A DNA stretch of 64,000 bases, from contig MU004238.1 in assembly GCA_010405405.1 (NCBI GenBank), forward strand, positions 1,440,374 through 1,504,373, given 5' to 3'. Within the stretch, counting starts at the first letter, position 1. Every line of letters begins with the position of its first letter. A program made the position numbers and the translations under genes. Under the pieces are notes generated by a model, which worked only from the letters and a program-made list of their open reading frames with translations, was not told the origin of the DNA and searched no databases. Positions 31,803 through 44,500 of the stretch are shown here, in pieces. Source of the DNA: Microthyrium microscopicum (Eukaryota > Ascomycota > Dothideomycetes > Microthyriales > Microthyriaceae).

Positions 31803-32219
31803 TATAGATAAAGGGGGAATTGTAGAAGCAGTCATGATACCAAGACACCTGATTTCATAGCGATGGGCAGATATTTTCCATTAAAAGTGTTAATAGATAT
31901 CTCGTCTCTTAAGTAGCACATTGGCCTGTTATCTTTGCTAATGCTTCCTTGCCAGCTATAATAAGCAGGGGAAATAGCGAGGTGTAAACACAAAACGTAT
32001 GCTAACATCATGTCAGCCGCATATAATGGGCATTTCATGCGGTATCAATCAGGAGGGATCTCAGCCTTGTGCTGAGCCTTGTCATGCAGATGCAGGGATG
32101 ATTCGTCAACCTCCACTTGGTGTGACATCAAGCCATTGCACAACAAACAATCGCATTCCCCCCTCTCCTCCATACTTTTAGATCAACTTATGGCTTCTAC
32201 CTCGTTCTAATAACCAGCA
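31803..32219. other. Intergenic region between VPS4 and prenylcysteine oxidase
   Basis: About 420 bases with no gene. It should hold the VPS4 terminator region and the promoter of the next gene; CT-rich sequence at 32150-32210 fits a short leader. Confidence 0.5.
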
Positions 32220-33947
32220 ATGCGCGTTCTATCGCTGCTAGGCGCTCTATCTCTCGCCCTCGGCGCACACTCCCGCCACCATGCCTCTGATCATCGACAC
32301 ATAAATGACAATCCCAAACGCATCGCCATCATAGGTATGCCTCTTCCCCTCGAATCCTCCACTCCTCACTGACCAAACCTAAAGGCGCCGGTGCCGCCGG
32401 AACTTCCGCAGCTTACCACCTGCGCACCCTCTCTACCGGCGCATTTCCCCTCTCCATCACAATCTTCGACCGCGCTTCTTACATTGGCGGCCGCTCCACC
32501 ACCGTCAACGCCTTCTCCTCGCCCGAGCACCCAATCGAGCTGGGTGCCTCCATCTTCGTACCCGTAAATCAAATTCTCGTAAATGCCACCGCGCGCTACA
32601 ACCTGCCCACCGATTCACACGGCGACCGCAAGCCAGATGGGTGGACGGGCGCAGCGCTGGGTATCTGGGATGGAGAGAGCATTGTGTTTGCGCAAAGTAC
32701 CAGTAGCACTGTGTGGGATGCGATTAAGCTACTTTGGCGGTATGGGTTGGCGCCATTAGCAGCACAAAGGGCCGTGAAGGATATGGTGGAGCGGTTTATG
32801 GGGATGTATGATGGTACCTGGAAGGATATTGGAGAAGAGGCGGGAAGAGTTGGTCTGTCAGCAATGGCGGGCCTGACTGGTGAGCAAGTGCTCAAGGAGA
32901 AAGGGGTTAGTGATCTGTTTGCTAGGGAGGTAGTGCAGGCGGCGTAAGTTTGGATTCTGTGTCGAGAGATGTAGGCTAATGATGTTCAGGACGAGGGTGA
33001 ACTATGCGCAGAACATTGGTGTGATATCTGGATTAGAGACTATGGTATGCCTAGCTCCAGATGGTGCTATGGCCGTGGAGGGTGGGAATTGGCGCATCTT
33101 TGAAGCGATGGCGAAAGATGGCGCAGATGAGGTCCTTCTCAACACAGAGATCAAAAAGGTCATACGGCATGAAAACGGGTCGTATGGGCTCACATTCACC
33201 AAGAGCAAAGTGACGAGACAAGGTGTCAAGGTGTTCAAGGACGAGTCTGCCATTTTCGACGAAGTCATCATCGCTGGACCATATCAATACACCAATCTGA
33301 CTATTCAGCCTCCTTTGGACTACACACCGGATCCGGTTCCATATGTTAGTCTACATGTCACGCTCTTCACGTCACCACTCCTCCTGTCGACGGCTTACTT
33401 CAAACAACCAGCCAATACACCAGTCCCTTTGGTAGTGCTCACTACGCTTCCTGAAGCAGACTATCCACGCGATAGCAATAAGCCAACCAATGCCGGACGG
33501 CCTGGTTTCTTCAGTATAAGCATGCTGCGCACTATCGTCAATCCCAAAACACAACAGACGGAATATTTGTACAAGATCTTCGCTCCGGATCCATTGACAC
33601 CCGGATTTCTTGCCCAAATCCTAGGTATCGCGACACCTGGCTCATTTGAAGGTTTCCCAGAGAACGAAGTGAGCTGGCTACATCGCAAAACCTGGGATAG
33701 CTACCCTGTCGAATGGCCGCGGGTGACTTTTGAAAGATTGAGCTTGGGCCCTGGGTTGTGGTATACAGGTGGCATGGACAGTTTTATCAGTACCATGGAG
33801 ACTAATGCATTGTCGGGCATGAATATTGCAAAATTGATGATCGAAAAATGGACCAAGGCTGCAGGCCGACTGGCGTCGGAATCCACCCTCTCAGAGCAAG
33901 ATATGGCAGATATTGAGCAGAAGATGGAGTTCAAGTTGAAGCGATGA
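32220..33947 (+). CDS. Prenylcysteine oxidase/lyase (FAD flavoprotein)
   Basis: Predicted to cleave farnesyl- or geranylgeranyl-cysteine, released on breakdown of prenylated proteins, into cysteine and the prenyl aldehyde in the vacuolar or secretory lumen. 543 residues, three exons (32220-32334, 32385-32943, 32990-33947; introns 50 and 46 nt). It begins with a signal peptide (MRVLSLLGALSLALGAHS). The FAD Rossmann motif IAIIGAGAAGTSAAYHL spans the first junction, followed by RASYIGGRSTTV and the ELGASIFV segment typical of this amine-oxidase-like family. The C-terminal Prenylcys_lyase domain includes YTPDPVPYVSLHVTLF and a late LWYTGGMDSFISTMETNALSG flavin-contact segment. Confidence 0.9.
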
Positions 33948-34115
33948 TTCTTTATTCAAAGCCTAGAAGATTGTTTGGTGCTGGGGCGTACTCCTCGAGA
34001 AGTTGCTATTGATACAATGTAAAGGAGTAATGTATGATACACAAATGTTGGGGTATTGGCGTTAAGGGCTCTCTGAAAGAGAACGATATGATACAATTCA
34101 TTAGTTTTTATGCTG

Positions 34116-35194
34116 TTATACGTGCTTTCGCAGCGTGGCTCCGCACCATAACACCGGCGCGAGGTGTTTCGCCGCATTAAATCCAAATAGGCTAATTACG
34201 AAGAGTATGGAGAGTATCGGTACAGGCGCAAGTAACAGCTCCGTATGCTGTAGGAATGGCAAAGCTGCAAACTCGTTAACTCCCTCCAACCCCGTCTTTG
34301 CAAGAAACATACCATTGTACCCCAAAAACGTTATGGCAGTATAGTACATCGCCGCCACAAAATACAGCAAGTTCCCAAAGAAATGCGATATCCTATGCCA
34401 TCTATTAGCTTCTTCTCCGCCACTTTCCCGTCAGCATTATAGCTCACCAATAGTCCTTGGCCACCACCGGCATCAGAAGAAACTGCACCACATACAGCAC
34501 CACCCAGACCGGGAGAAACGCTCGTATGCTCACATCGAAGCAATATCCAAACTCGAGCGCTTCCTCCCCGGAGCCTGTCAGACTTGGCGCAAAAAGACCC
34601 TGCCTCCTCCGCCCGCCTGGTAGGCCTGGTACACCTGGTCCCAGCAGCCGGCCTACCAATACATATGCCAGCGTGCTGACGGCTAGCGATGCGAGGAGAA
34701 AGTGTCCGAATATGAAGACGAGTGTTATGCGTAGTGTGGGTAGTACACCGTCAGCGTAGGCAACACCCCATGCGAGCGCAGTGAGTAGGAGAAAAAGGGC
34801 GAGAAGGTATGTGAAAGATGGGTCAGGCCGATGCCATGTATTCTTCGTTTGTTTCTATTGCCTGTCAGCACTGGAAATAGGTAATGAGCAGAGGCCAACG
34901 GACATGATAGTATATACTGCGGAAGACCTTCTTAGGCGCAATCATCAACGAGGTCATTTCCCAGATGGCGAGCTCAAAGTCCATCTGCGGGAACTTGAAC
35001 AGGCGCTTGAAGAAGCGCGGCATGCGGACGGCATCGCTGCGCGAGGAGGAGGGCGCGATGCCGCCGAATGTTGACGAGTGTTGGCGCGGGAGAGATATGT
35101 GTGGGTTCATGCCGGCGGGAGAAGATGGGATGGGGAGGATTTGGGTGGTTTGGTTGCGGCGGTTTGGAGAAGAGGATGTTGGAGTTATGGACAT
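34116..35194 (-). CDS. UNC-50 family Golgi membrane protein (GMH1-like)
   Basis: Multi-pass Golgi/ER protein of 324 residues; yeast Gmh1 interacts with Arf GEFs and worm UNC-50 is needed for acetylcholine-receptor trafficking. Exons 35194-34904, 34854-34448 and 34392-34116. A polar N-terminus precedes the family core FFKRLFKFPQMDFELAIW then SLMIAPKKVFRSIYYHKQT and KNTWHRPDPSF. About five transmembrane helices follow, with DVSIRAFLPVWVVLY and a final PVPILSILFVISLFGFN. The first donor is GT-CCGT, unusual but giving the exact family sequence across the junction (YYH/KQTKNTW). The start chosen (MSITPTSSSP) is an ATG; an upstream in-frame ATG at 35281 would add 29 residues. Confidence 0.9.
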
Positions 35195-35925
35195 GTGGAC
35201 GTTGGGGTTAACTGAACTGACTATCTGATGCAGTCTCGCCCCCTGGTCATTGCTTGATATAAAATTGTGAACAGGAGCCATTCACAACTTCTCAAAATGA
35301 TACTCTTGTATGACAGCTAGGAAAATCATGGATTCTCTGGAATGTATCCTAGCATAAAGATCAACAACATAATTGTCATGCTTCCATAAAATTTGATGTG
35401 TACCATCCGCTAAGCTTTATTAGTAGGTGTGTCAAGTTCCATTGAAAGAGCCAACTCCCATCGAATGCGCTGGGACCTAAAGCAACTTCTTGTCTTCAAT
35501 GCTATGGAAATGCTAGTAGCTAATGGAGGCTCGCCAACCATTGTGACACCCAATTGAAGCCCAGAAAAGAGATTCCGCGCTCCGGATGTAGTATAATACA
35601 ATGATATATTGACATTCTATAAGGTTTTCGTAATACATGGAGAAGAAATGTTTGGTAGAACCGCCATGATTTCCACACACATTCAACTTCGCCTTGACTC
35701 ATACATTCCCCTTCTGGTTTCGAGAACTGGCAGTGTTCGTTGTGGATTCATACTGTCCATCGGATCACATCAACCATAGAAGCATCCAAGGGAGTGAATC
35801 CGAAATGTCTGCGTCTTCGTCGCCTGGCTGAATTTGCCAACCTATCAACTCTGCAGTGACGTTCTCAGCCATCGGCGCGCTTATTGACTTGATGATGCTC
35901 TCTTTCCCGCAGCATTTCATAGTCT
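35195..35925. other. Intergenic region between UNC-50 (start) and COX10 (end)
   Basis: About 730 bases with no supported gene; it should contain the UNC-50 promoter and the COX10 3' flank. Frames at 35410-35702 and 35856-36180 are chance or antisense to COX10. Confidence 0.5.
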
Positions 35926-37554
35926 TCAAGCTTCACGCTGCTTCTGTGGCAGAATCTCACCGGCTTGCTGGCGTTCCTGCTGCAGGACTGGTGCCTCATA
36001 CTCCCACTCATCGTCCTCCTCATCAAACTCTTCGCCTCTCCAGCTCGCAACCACGCGATCCCAAAGACCCTTCTTCCCTACCATTCCCAACACCAACACA
36101 ATCGGCAAATACCATACACTTGCCCAAAACAAGCTCCTTGCCGAGCCCTTGGCACCCTGCAGCTTAACGAATTCCAATGACCGCCAGACCATCCAAAAAC
36201 TGACCGGCCCTGACGCTACTACTGCCCAACTATCCACTACGCCTGCAGTATACAGCTGCACAATGGTAGCCGGAAGAAGCGCAGAACATCCCAGCGCAAA
36301 GAACGCATCAAGTCGCGGTCGGCTACTACATAACATCTTGTAACCAGCTGCCGCATATTCGTGCCGAATGGTCCAGCTGAGCGCTGCAAAATGTGGGATC
36401 TGCCAGAGGAATAGCAAAGCTGCTAACGCCCACCCGCCGCGACTATCTGGACCGAATAGTAGTTCGTGCCAGTCGCCGGATTCACTGGCTGTTTGGCCGG
36501 CTGCTGCGGTCCAGCCCATCAGTGGAGGTATCGCGCCGACGACTGCGCCGACCCATGTGTTGATAGGATGAATGCGCTTCAGAGGTGTGTAGACAAAAGC
36601 GTATAGGCCGATGTTTGCGGCGGCCAAGAAGGCGGTAGTCGGGTTAACACCGAAGTAGAGGCCGGCTGTGCCAAGAGTGCCGGTAAGTATGGCGAAGATG
36701 AGGGCGGCACGTTTAGTTAGTAGACCGCGGACGAGTGGCCGGTTGCGAGTGCGGCTCATAAGAGCGTCGTATTGAGGTTCGAACAGCATGTTCAAGGCGT
36801 TGGCGGAAGCGCATGTGAGAAATGTGCCAGTGGTGAGAAAAAGGAGGGTTATAGGACTTAAGGAGGGAACAGCGGCGGCTGCTGGATCGAGCATGGCGGG
36901 AACCGGGTACATGCCATAGGCTGCGGTGGATGTGAGGATGATGAGGAAAGTAAGGCGCGGTTTGGAGAGGGAGAGGTAGGTTGTGAATTTGCGCTTGAAA
37001 GATTGTTCTGGTAGGGCATGCGAGATCGTGGTTAACCGAGATGACGCATCTTGAGGTCCAATATCGTCCTGAACTGACGATATGGCTTGCTCGCTCGGCC
37101 TTGGTGTCTCTTTACCCTGCGGCGTTCTTATGCTATGTAATGTCTTCGTGTCTGGCGGTACCTGATCCCTAATGTCTTTTTCTTTCCTTATTTTAGACAG
37201 CTCTCTCACACTGTATATAGCCGGTCCCTTCTTCCGCCTCTGCTCTTCTCCTTTCGTCTTGTTCTCAGCACGGAATTGTGCCACCAGCTCCTTCACTCTC
37301 TTCTGCCGCCGCTCATTTGCGGATATATCAGGTGGATCCGCTTTCGTCGACTGTTTTCTCGAGGATGTAAAATTCCATGACCTGTCCGACCTCTTGAGGC
37401 TTTTTGCAAGTCGATTCGATGTCATCAAATGGCCCGCTAGACGTAACGAGGCCGTCGAGGAATAGCTCCGCGTGCTTGGCTGACTTCGAGCAATTTGATG
37501 GAGACAATTCGTACATATTGAATCCAAGGAAGGAAGAAAAGGCCGGACGAGCAT
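35926..37554 (-). CDS. COX10: Protoheme IX farnesyltransferase, mitochondrial
   Basis: Inner-membrane UbiA-family prenyltransferase that converts heme b to heme O for cytochrome c oxidase. Single exon, 542 residues from the ATG at 37554. The first 60 residues form a mitochondrial presequence (QIARSQPSTRSYSSTASLRL). A charged linker to about residue 195 is typical of fungal members. The prenyltransferase core begins YLSLSKPRLTFLIILTSTAAYGMYPV. The Asp-rich substrate motif reads NMLFEPQYDALMSRTRNRPL, the eukaryotic COX10 form. Downstream come TPLKRIHPINTWVGAVVGAIPPLMGW and WQIPHFAALSW. About nine membrane helices are evident. The C-terminus is an acidic, Gln-rich tail. It is tandem with CET1, both on the minus strand. 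Confidence 0.96.
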   Translation of the reverse strand: MLVRPFLPSLDSICTNCLHQIARSQPSTRSYSSTASLRLAGHLMTSNRLAKSLKRSDRSWNFTSSRKQSTKADPPDISANERRQKRVKELVAQFRAENKTKGEEQRRKKGPAIYSVRELSKIRKEKDIRDQVPPDTKTLHSIRTPQGKETPRPSEQAISSVQDDIGPQDASSRLTTISHALPEQSFKRKFTTYLSLSKPRLTFLIILTSTAAYGMYPVPAMLDPAAAAVPSLSPITLLFLTTGTFLTCASANALNMLFEPQYDALMSRTRNRPLVRGLLTKRAALIFAILTGTLGTAGLYFGVNPTTAFLAAANIGLYAFVYTPLKRIHPINTWVGAVVGAIPPLMGWTAAAGQTASESGDWHELLFGPDSRGGWALAALLFLWQIPHFAALSWTIRHEYAAAGYKMLCSSRPRLDAFFALGCSALLPATIVQLYTAGVVDSWAVVASGPVSFWMVWRSLEFVKLQGAKGSARSLFWASVWYLPIVLVLGMVGKKGLWDRVVASWRGEEFDEEDDEWEYEAPVLQQERQQAGEILPQKQREA

Positions 37555-38027
37555 GGTCTGAAGCACCAGTGGCTAGGGTTAAGGATTGAGAGCTCGACGA
37601 AGAAAGTCGAGGTCCGTCGGCGATTGAGATGGTGGTTAACAAAAGTTCGGCAGGTCTTGGCATGGATCTCTTGGCATCAATTCTGGAGTTATGATCTTGA
37701 TATCTGTCAGAACATTTACATAGTGATTGTTATGTGTTCTTTCTTGTTTTCAAGCGTTAAGAGATTGAACTGAAGAAGAGAAGAAAAACACTTTCATTGC
37801 ATAATGAGAACGCCGGGCTGGTACCTGATATGCGTACTTCTACAATCTCCAATCCTCCCTAACATGCTGAATGATCCAATGGTATCCTGCTAAATAATAA
37901 TGAGAATGGTATCAAACACGAGCTCTTTTCTTGCACATAGTACAATCCAAACTAGACGCCAACGCATGGTCAAATCAAAAATCAAATACGCCTCCTTCAT
38001 GATAGAGTCTTGAGCTTGAACAGCTCC
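37555..38027. other. COX10 promoter / CET1 3' flank
   Basis: About 470 bases between tandem minus-strand genes. No gene seen; A/T-rich around 37740-37960. Confidence 0.5.
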
Positions 38028-40094
38028 TCAAACTCCCTGGCTCGCTCGATTAAGAACACGAATATAGTTCGTGAATATGCCCACGATCCCTTCATAATTG
38101 TTCGGCATCCCTTGAGCAGTCTTCTGCCCCTCTCGCACAATCAGATCCGTATCGAGCTCCAGCTCCAGCTCATGCATTTTTTCAGCCTGAGGATCCGGGC
38201 GCCCTCCTGTCAAAGCTCCACTGCTAACTTGTGTCAAATCCATACTAACGAATTGATGTTTGTAGCTCAGACGATCTTTGTAGCGAGAACGGCTTGATCC
38301 GTCTCTTTCCACGACCCGCTTAAGGCCTTCCACTGGGTGGGGGAACTTGATTTCCACCGAGACACTAATCCGCACGTCAAATGCGTCTTTCGGACAAGTG
38401 ATCTCCATATCCGCAATACGGAATTTCATAATGGCGTCCTTGAATTGGCCGGTTTGTGCATTGGTCGTAGCACGAACTTTCGGCTCGTGCTTCTGATTGC
38501 TGCGAATGTGCTGTAGAGAATCCGGTAGACTGTTGAGAAACTCATGGGGAGGCTCAAAAAACGTGTCCATTTCCCGCAGATGTTCGTATTTGATAGGGAC
38601 TCGCTTCGGATCATTTCTGGTCCGCTCTGTCTCCGTATTCAAATATTCGTTGAGTAACCGATGTTGTTTCTAGATATGATTTAGGTTTAGGTCAACAACA
38701 TGTCGCATGGCACTTACAATGGTCATGTCACTCTCAAAGCGGAAGCCCATGTTAGCGGTTAATGCTGCTTCTGTAGTGATGCCAAGATGAACTCTGTCGC
38801 CCAGATTTCCATCTTTGAGTTTACCAAGACGTGCCTCGACTTCAATGACCCCGAACTGCGGATCCATTGGAGGGGCTTGTACAACATTTGAGAACAAGAA
38901 CTCCGCAATCTCACGCGTGATATCATTATATGGAACATGATTATCAAGACTGAGTTCGTAGTCTCCCACCGGACTGACTTCAAAGGCTCGCGAACTTTGA
39001 GCGTGGTTAGATCCATTCGTCTGTGTCGCGGGGGCTGGAGCTGGTGCCGGAGGTGACGCGCCGTTTCTCTCAATATGATGCTGCGAAGGAACGCGCTGAG
39101 GTCTCGATTCTACGGGTCGATCTATTGATTCTCGAGGTGTCACTACCCATTGGTCCATCGTCTTGAGAGGTGCCCATCTTGCCCGTTGAGCCCAAGCCGG
39201 GGTGCCTTCATAGCGTCGGCGTTTTATTGGACGTGCAACCTGTTCCGCTGTTGAGCTCAGGCTTCTCTTCCGCGATTCAGAGTTTCCATCTTGTGGGGTT
39301 CGCATTGCACTCATTGAATGTGAGCTACGAGGGATTTCCGGAGTTACGGGAGAAGGCTGGGTGGGTGTTTGGAATGTGGCGGATTGTGGAGGAAGCGGGC
39401 TCGTTTGTATGAAAGAAGGGTTCGGAGGAATCGGTGGAGGCATCGCTTTCACCTGAATTGGAGACTGAGAAGGTTGCTGAAAGGTTGCCATGGACCGAAT
39501 ATCAACAGGAGATTGTGAGGGATAAGTTGAGTGAAAATCGTGTGCGCGTGCTTGAACTGGTGAGGAAGTTACTGATGCAGCGTGAAGGAATTGCGGAGAG
39601 TGCTCAAACTGGTCTCTGGCACTTATAGGCTCGTGAATGGCAGAAGTTGGGTTTGAGATGATAGAATGGATTGAATGTTCGCGGGTATGGGTTCGACTTG
39701 GAGTATTTAAGGGATGACCATCAGATCGCAGCTGATCATTTTGAAGACTGGGGTGGTGTGAGTGGTATGGATCTTGTGAGGTTATGGAAGTGCCACGAGG
39801 GATCGAATTTGGCATAGTCTTGGGACTGACGCTCAAACTTGGATCGCGAAAGTATTCCTCTCGATGAGGCGCGTACGACGAATGAGGTAACGGCGGTTGA
39901 TTTGGGTACATTTCTGGGGATGAGGGATGCGTATACGCAGGGAATGACTGTTGGCGTGCAAGAGAAGGATGGCCTTGGTGCGCTACGTGCTGTAGTGAAG
40001 GTTGCGCAAGAGAGGCCGAACGAATGGGTGGACGTGAGGTGGTACCGGCGGGCGGTTTGTCCGCCGGCTTATTGAGGATTGATCTGAGATCCAT
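38028..40094 (-). CDS. CET1: mRNA 5'-triphosphatase (capping enzyme beta subunit)
   Basis: Removes the gamma phosphate of nascent mRNA as the first step of cap synthesis, in the nucleus with the guanylyltransferase. 672 residues; exons 40094-38718 and 38669-38028 (intron 48 nt). The N-terminal 370 residues are Ser/Pro/Gln/His-rich and disordered, with a KRRR cluster just before EGTPAWAQRARWAPLK. That segment resembles the WAQ(K)W-type guanylyltransferase-binding peptide of yeast Cet1. The tunnel-fold catalytic domain starts near DITREIAEFLF. It shows the metal-binding strand FGVIEVEARLGKL, then RIADMEITCPKDAFDVRISVSVE, RYKDRLSYKHQF and the second glutamate strand HELELELDTD. These are hallmarks of the metal-dependent fungal class, unlike the animal cysteine phosphatase. 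Confidence 0.92.
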
Positions 40095-41501
40095 TGCTTG
40101 GGTTTTTGGAGGTTGATCGAAATGTTGCTAAAACGGAAGGTGCGCTTGGAACTAGTGGTAATAGTGATGGAATGTCAACCAAAAGCACGACTCCCAGACC
40201 TCTTAGACTCCAGTCTCCCACCACTAAACACCCACACGGTTGCGCCGGATGAACGATCACGAAGAGCTGGCAGGCTTCCAATTGAGGCTGAGATATGACA
40301 AGAACTGATTGGATAGCAAGCAAGGCCTCGGACAGAGACGGCTAGTGAAGAAGGCGTGTAAAGTCAATGGACACAGTCATTTTGCGCGAGTCTGGGGTAG
40401 CGTGCAAAGAATCAACAAACAAAGCGCTGATTGCAGTCGCACATGAGACACATGCACACAGACGAGGGAATGTTTAGCGACCAGGAGGCCGCAAGAGTCC
40501 AGATGAGTACAGGGTGAGAAGGGATGGTGTTGTAGAGATGTTGGAGATGTTGGTTGTGGAAGGATGAAGCCAAGTTGAGCTCTGGCTTTGCGCAGCGCAT
40601 ACCAGACAAGCGACTCTTAGAACCAAGTGGAGGCGCGGGCAGCCGCTGTGCATGAGAAGGGAGAGAATGGATGACTCGATGCTGACACAATGTGTATGTT
40701 GCTCTTGAATGGTTATAGCCTAACAGCAAGAGTGGACACTTGTCTATATTTGGAGATTGATAACTTAGTAATGGCAGCCTGATGCTTCGCTTCTGCCTAC
40801 ATATGTAAGGAGGCAGCATAGTATTGCCAATGTAATGTAGACCAGGCGAAGCTGTAGAAAATCAAAGCGAATGCGCATAGAGTATATTTTTTAAAGAGGA
40901 TACAAGTTGTATTGAATGCGCTACATAGGAGATGCATACATTGCAAGATATCTTGTTGATGGTTTATGGTTCCTGACCAGGAATTAGGCTAGTCCTATTC
41001 AGGATTGGAAGTCACGACCAGTTGCCACATGCATCGTTCCTGCCTTTGAGGCCTAAGGCTCCTTCCTTGCCAGGCCCCAAAGCAGTCGCGTCCTTGAATG
41101 TTGGTGACTGCCATGTGTGTTGGTTGCTCCTGCGCTGCACGGCCAGCTACCACCAGATGCGCCCTGACACTGACACCAGGCATGACCACCCTTACAGTTT
41201 GACATTGTCAAGACTCCAAACCACCATCTCTACAACTCCTTTCATCCATCTCCATCGCCATCGCCATCACTTTGCCTCATTCCAGCCGCCTCAATAATCA
41301 CAATCTCCATTCTGGTCGTGGCTGTTCACTTCGTTCTGTCCTTTCTCAATCACGATTCTCTTGCCTTCCACCACTCTCTCCAAGCTACAGCTCACTCCAT
41401 CGCCCACACTTAATTCCCCGTATCTCTCCATCCTCAACCATCGCCTTCAGATATAACATACATTGCCAGCCTACTCTCCGAGCTCCCCAACACTGACCGT
41501 C
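40095..41501. promoter_or_regulatory. Divergent CET1-RPN2 promoter region
   Basis: About 1.4 kb between outward-facing starts. No supported gene; frames at 40069-40323, 40412-40819 and 41022-41297 lack recognisable content. The RPN2 side (about 41210-41495) is strongly CT-rich with a short CCATCN repeat near 41250, typical of a fungal leader. Confidence 0.5.
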
Positions 41502-44500
41502 ATGGTCCGTCTCACATCTGCCGCCGGACTCGTCGGCTTCTTGTCCGAGCCTGATCCAACTCTCCGGAGCTTCGCCCTTCATTCTTTGAACGAACACGTT
41601 CAGCTGCTTTGGCCCGAGATATCAAATTCAATAGCTGACATGTAAGTTTTGACTTGTTTTGTCTCACATTACTCTTTACTTCGCTTTGTTTGCGCAAGAG
41701 CTGTCGCGCCAAGCTCCTGAGCTATGTCGTAATCATGACTTGAAGCTAATAATACCAAATAGTGAGGCGCTTTGCGAAGATGAATCTTTCTCCGAGAGAG
41801 AGCTTGCAGCCCTGGTGGCCTCAAAAGTTTATTATCAGCTTGGCGAATACAATGAAAGCATGACCTTTGCTCTCAGCGCTGGCAAGCTATTTGATCTCGA
41901 CCATCCCAGCGAGTATGAGGACACTATCATTGGTATATCTGCAATTTCCACTTCAAATGAACTGCATGCTAACAACTATGAAAGCTCGCTGCATTGATAC
42001 ATACATTACACTCTCGGCGATGAAGAACCCCAGCACACCCGCCATTGGCTCATTCTCACCACAACTACCCTCAGCATTCCCTTCTAATTCTAACGGTAGC
42101 GCAAACATCGCTGCAGGATTGACTTCTCCGACCACACCATTCTCTCAATCGGCACTCCCGTCAAAATCGTTACTATCGCGCCAGAATTCTTTGACGTTTG
42201 ATCCGAATCAACCTGCCGAATTAGCTCCGGGCATGCCATCCACTCTCCCTACTCTCACTCCCGTGGTCCAAAAGAACCTCCAGGCGGTTATTCGGAGACT
42301 CTTCGAGAGCTGCTATCGCAGTGGCGCCTACCAGCAAGTGGTTGGCATAGCCATCGAGGCGCGAAATCTCGACGTTCTTCGAGAAGCCATCCTCAAGGCC
42401 AGCCAAACTGATAAGAAGCTCGGAAAGAAACCATCAAGCAGTACACCTGGTAAAGGAGAAGAGTTGATGGAATATGTTTTGGATATCTGCATGAATGTTG
42501 TTCAAGAACGAAGCTTCCGGAACGCAATTCTCCGACTGATCCTCGATCTACTCAACGACATCCCCAACCCTGACTACTTCTCAATCGCTAAATGTGTCGT
42601 CTACCTAGATCAACATTCGATGGCTTCGAGTATGCTCAAGCATCTAGTTGAACGGGGCGATGGGAAATCCCTCGCCACGGCTTATCAAATATCTTTTGAT
42701 CTCTATGATAATGGCTCGCAAGAATTTTTGTCCAAAGTCATTGAAGAGCTGCCTGAGACTGAAGAAACAGATGAGGAGAAGCCAGCCACCAATGGATCGG
42801 CAATTCACCCCGACTCAAAACCAGAAGATGCCGAAAAGGAACCTCTCCTTGCCAACCAAGACTCTGACACGAACGGAGAAGCGACGACAATGGTTTCTAG
42901 ATCGAAACCTCGATCCGAGAACGAACAAGAAGTCAAAGCTTATACCTCTATCCGACAGATTCTTCGCGGTACCAAGAGCATTGAACTCAATCTTGAATTC
43001 TTATATCGCAGCAACCGAACCGACAAGAGTGTTCTCAACAAGCTTCGAGACAGCTTGGAGGCTCGCAATTCCATATTCCACACTGGTATAACATTTGCCA
43101 ATGCGTTTATGAATTCCGGTACCACAAATGATTCCTTCTTCAGAGAAAATTTGGAGTGGCTCAGCAAGGCGGTCAACTGGTCTAAATTCACGGCTACTGC
43201 TGCACTCGGTGTCATCCATCGGGGCAACATCACCCAAGGCCAAAAGCTTCTGGAACCATATCTGCCCAAGGATAGCTCTCTTAGCAACTCGGTATACTCA
43301 CAGGGTGGTTCTCTATACGCGCTTGGTCTCATTTACACAAACCATGGTCATCACGTTTTGGACTATCTTCGGACTCAATTCAACAAAGCAACCGAAGAAG
43401 TTGTCCAACATGGTGGTGCTCTTGGTCTTGGTGTTGCTGGTATGGGCACTGGCTCAGAGGCCATTTATGAGGACTTGAAGCAGGTTCTCTACACCGATTC
43501 TGCTATCAACGGTGAAGCAGTTGGTCTTGCAATGGGCCTGGTCATGCTTGGAACCGGCAACATCAAGGCCCTTGAAGACATGATTTCTTATGCTCACGAC
43601 ACTCAGCATGAAAAGATTGTTCGTGGTCTTGCCTTGGGCATGGCTTTAGTCATGTATGCCCGGCAGGAAGCTGCTGACGAGCTAATTTCTGGTCTTTTGG
43701 ACGACCCAGATCCAACTCTGCGTTACGGTGGTATCATGACAATCGCTCTGGCATATTGCGGCACTGGCAGCAACAAAGCTGTGCGTAAATTACTCCACGT
43801 TGCTGTCAGCGACGTCAGTGATGATGTTCGACGGGAAGCTGTCATGAGCTTGGGCTTTGTACTCTTCCGAAAGCCCAGCAGTGTTCCACGTATGGTTGAA
43901 CTGCTCGCCGAATCATACAATCCTCATGTACGATATGGTGCAACCATGGCTTTGGGTATTGCCTGCGCAGGTACAGGCCTTGATGAGGCCATTGATCTTC
44001 TAGAGCCCATGCTTAAGGACTCGGTCGACTTTGTTCGCCAGGGTGCAAATATTGCCCTTGCCATGATCTTGGTTCAACAAAATGAGGCAATGAACCCAAA
44101 AGTAGCCACCATCCGCAAACAATTCACCAAAACCATAAGTGACCGACACGAGGATGCCATGGCCAAGTTTGGCTGCGCGCTTGCTCTGGGCATCATTGAT
44201 GCCGGCGGGCGAAACTGCACCATCGGACTTCAGACTCAAACTGGCAATCTAAACATGACTGCAATCGTCGGCATGGCAGTATTCACACAATACTGGTACT
44301 GGTTTCCGTTAACACACTTCCTCTCTTTAAGCTTCATGCCTACTGCGGTTATTGGGGTTGACCAAGATCTCGAAATTCCAACCTTTCAATTCCACAGCAA
44401 CACACGCCCAAGCATGTTTGATTACCCACCCGAGGCTGAAGCAAAAGCCGAGGAAGTCATGGAGAAGATCAAAACCGCTGTCTTATCGACGACTGCCCAG

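Noticed and set aside
37172-37465. Plus-strand frame antisense to COX10 presequence region
   Set aside because: Shadow of a real, well-recognised CDS on the other strand.
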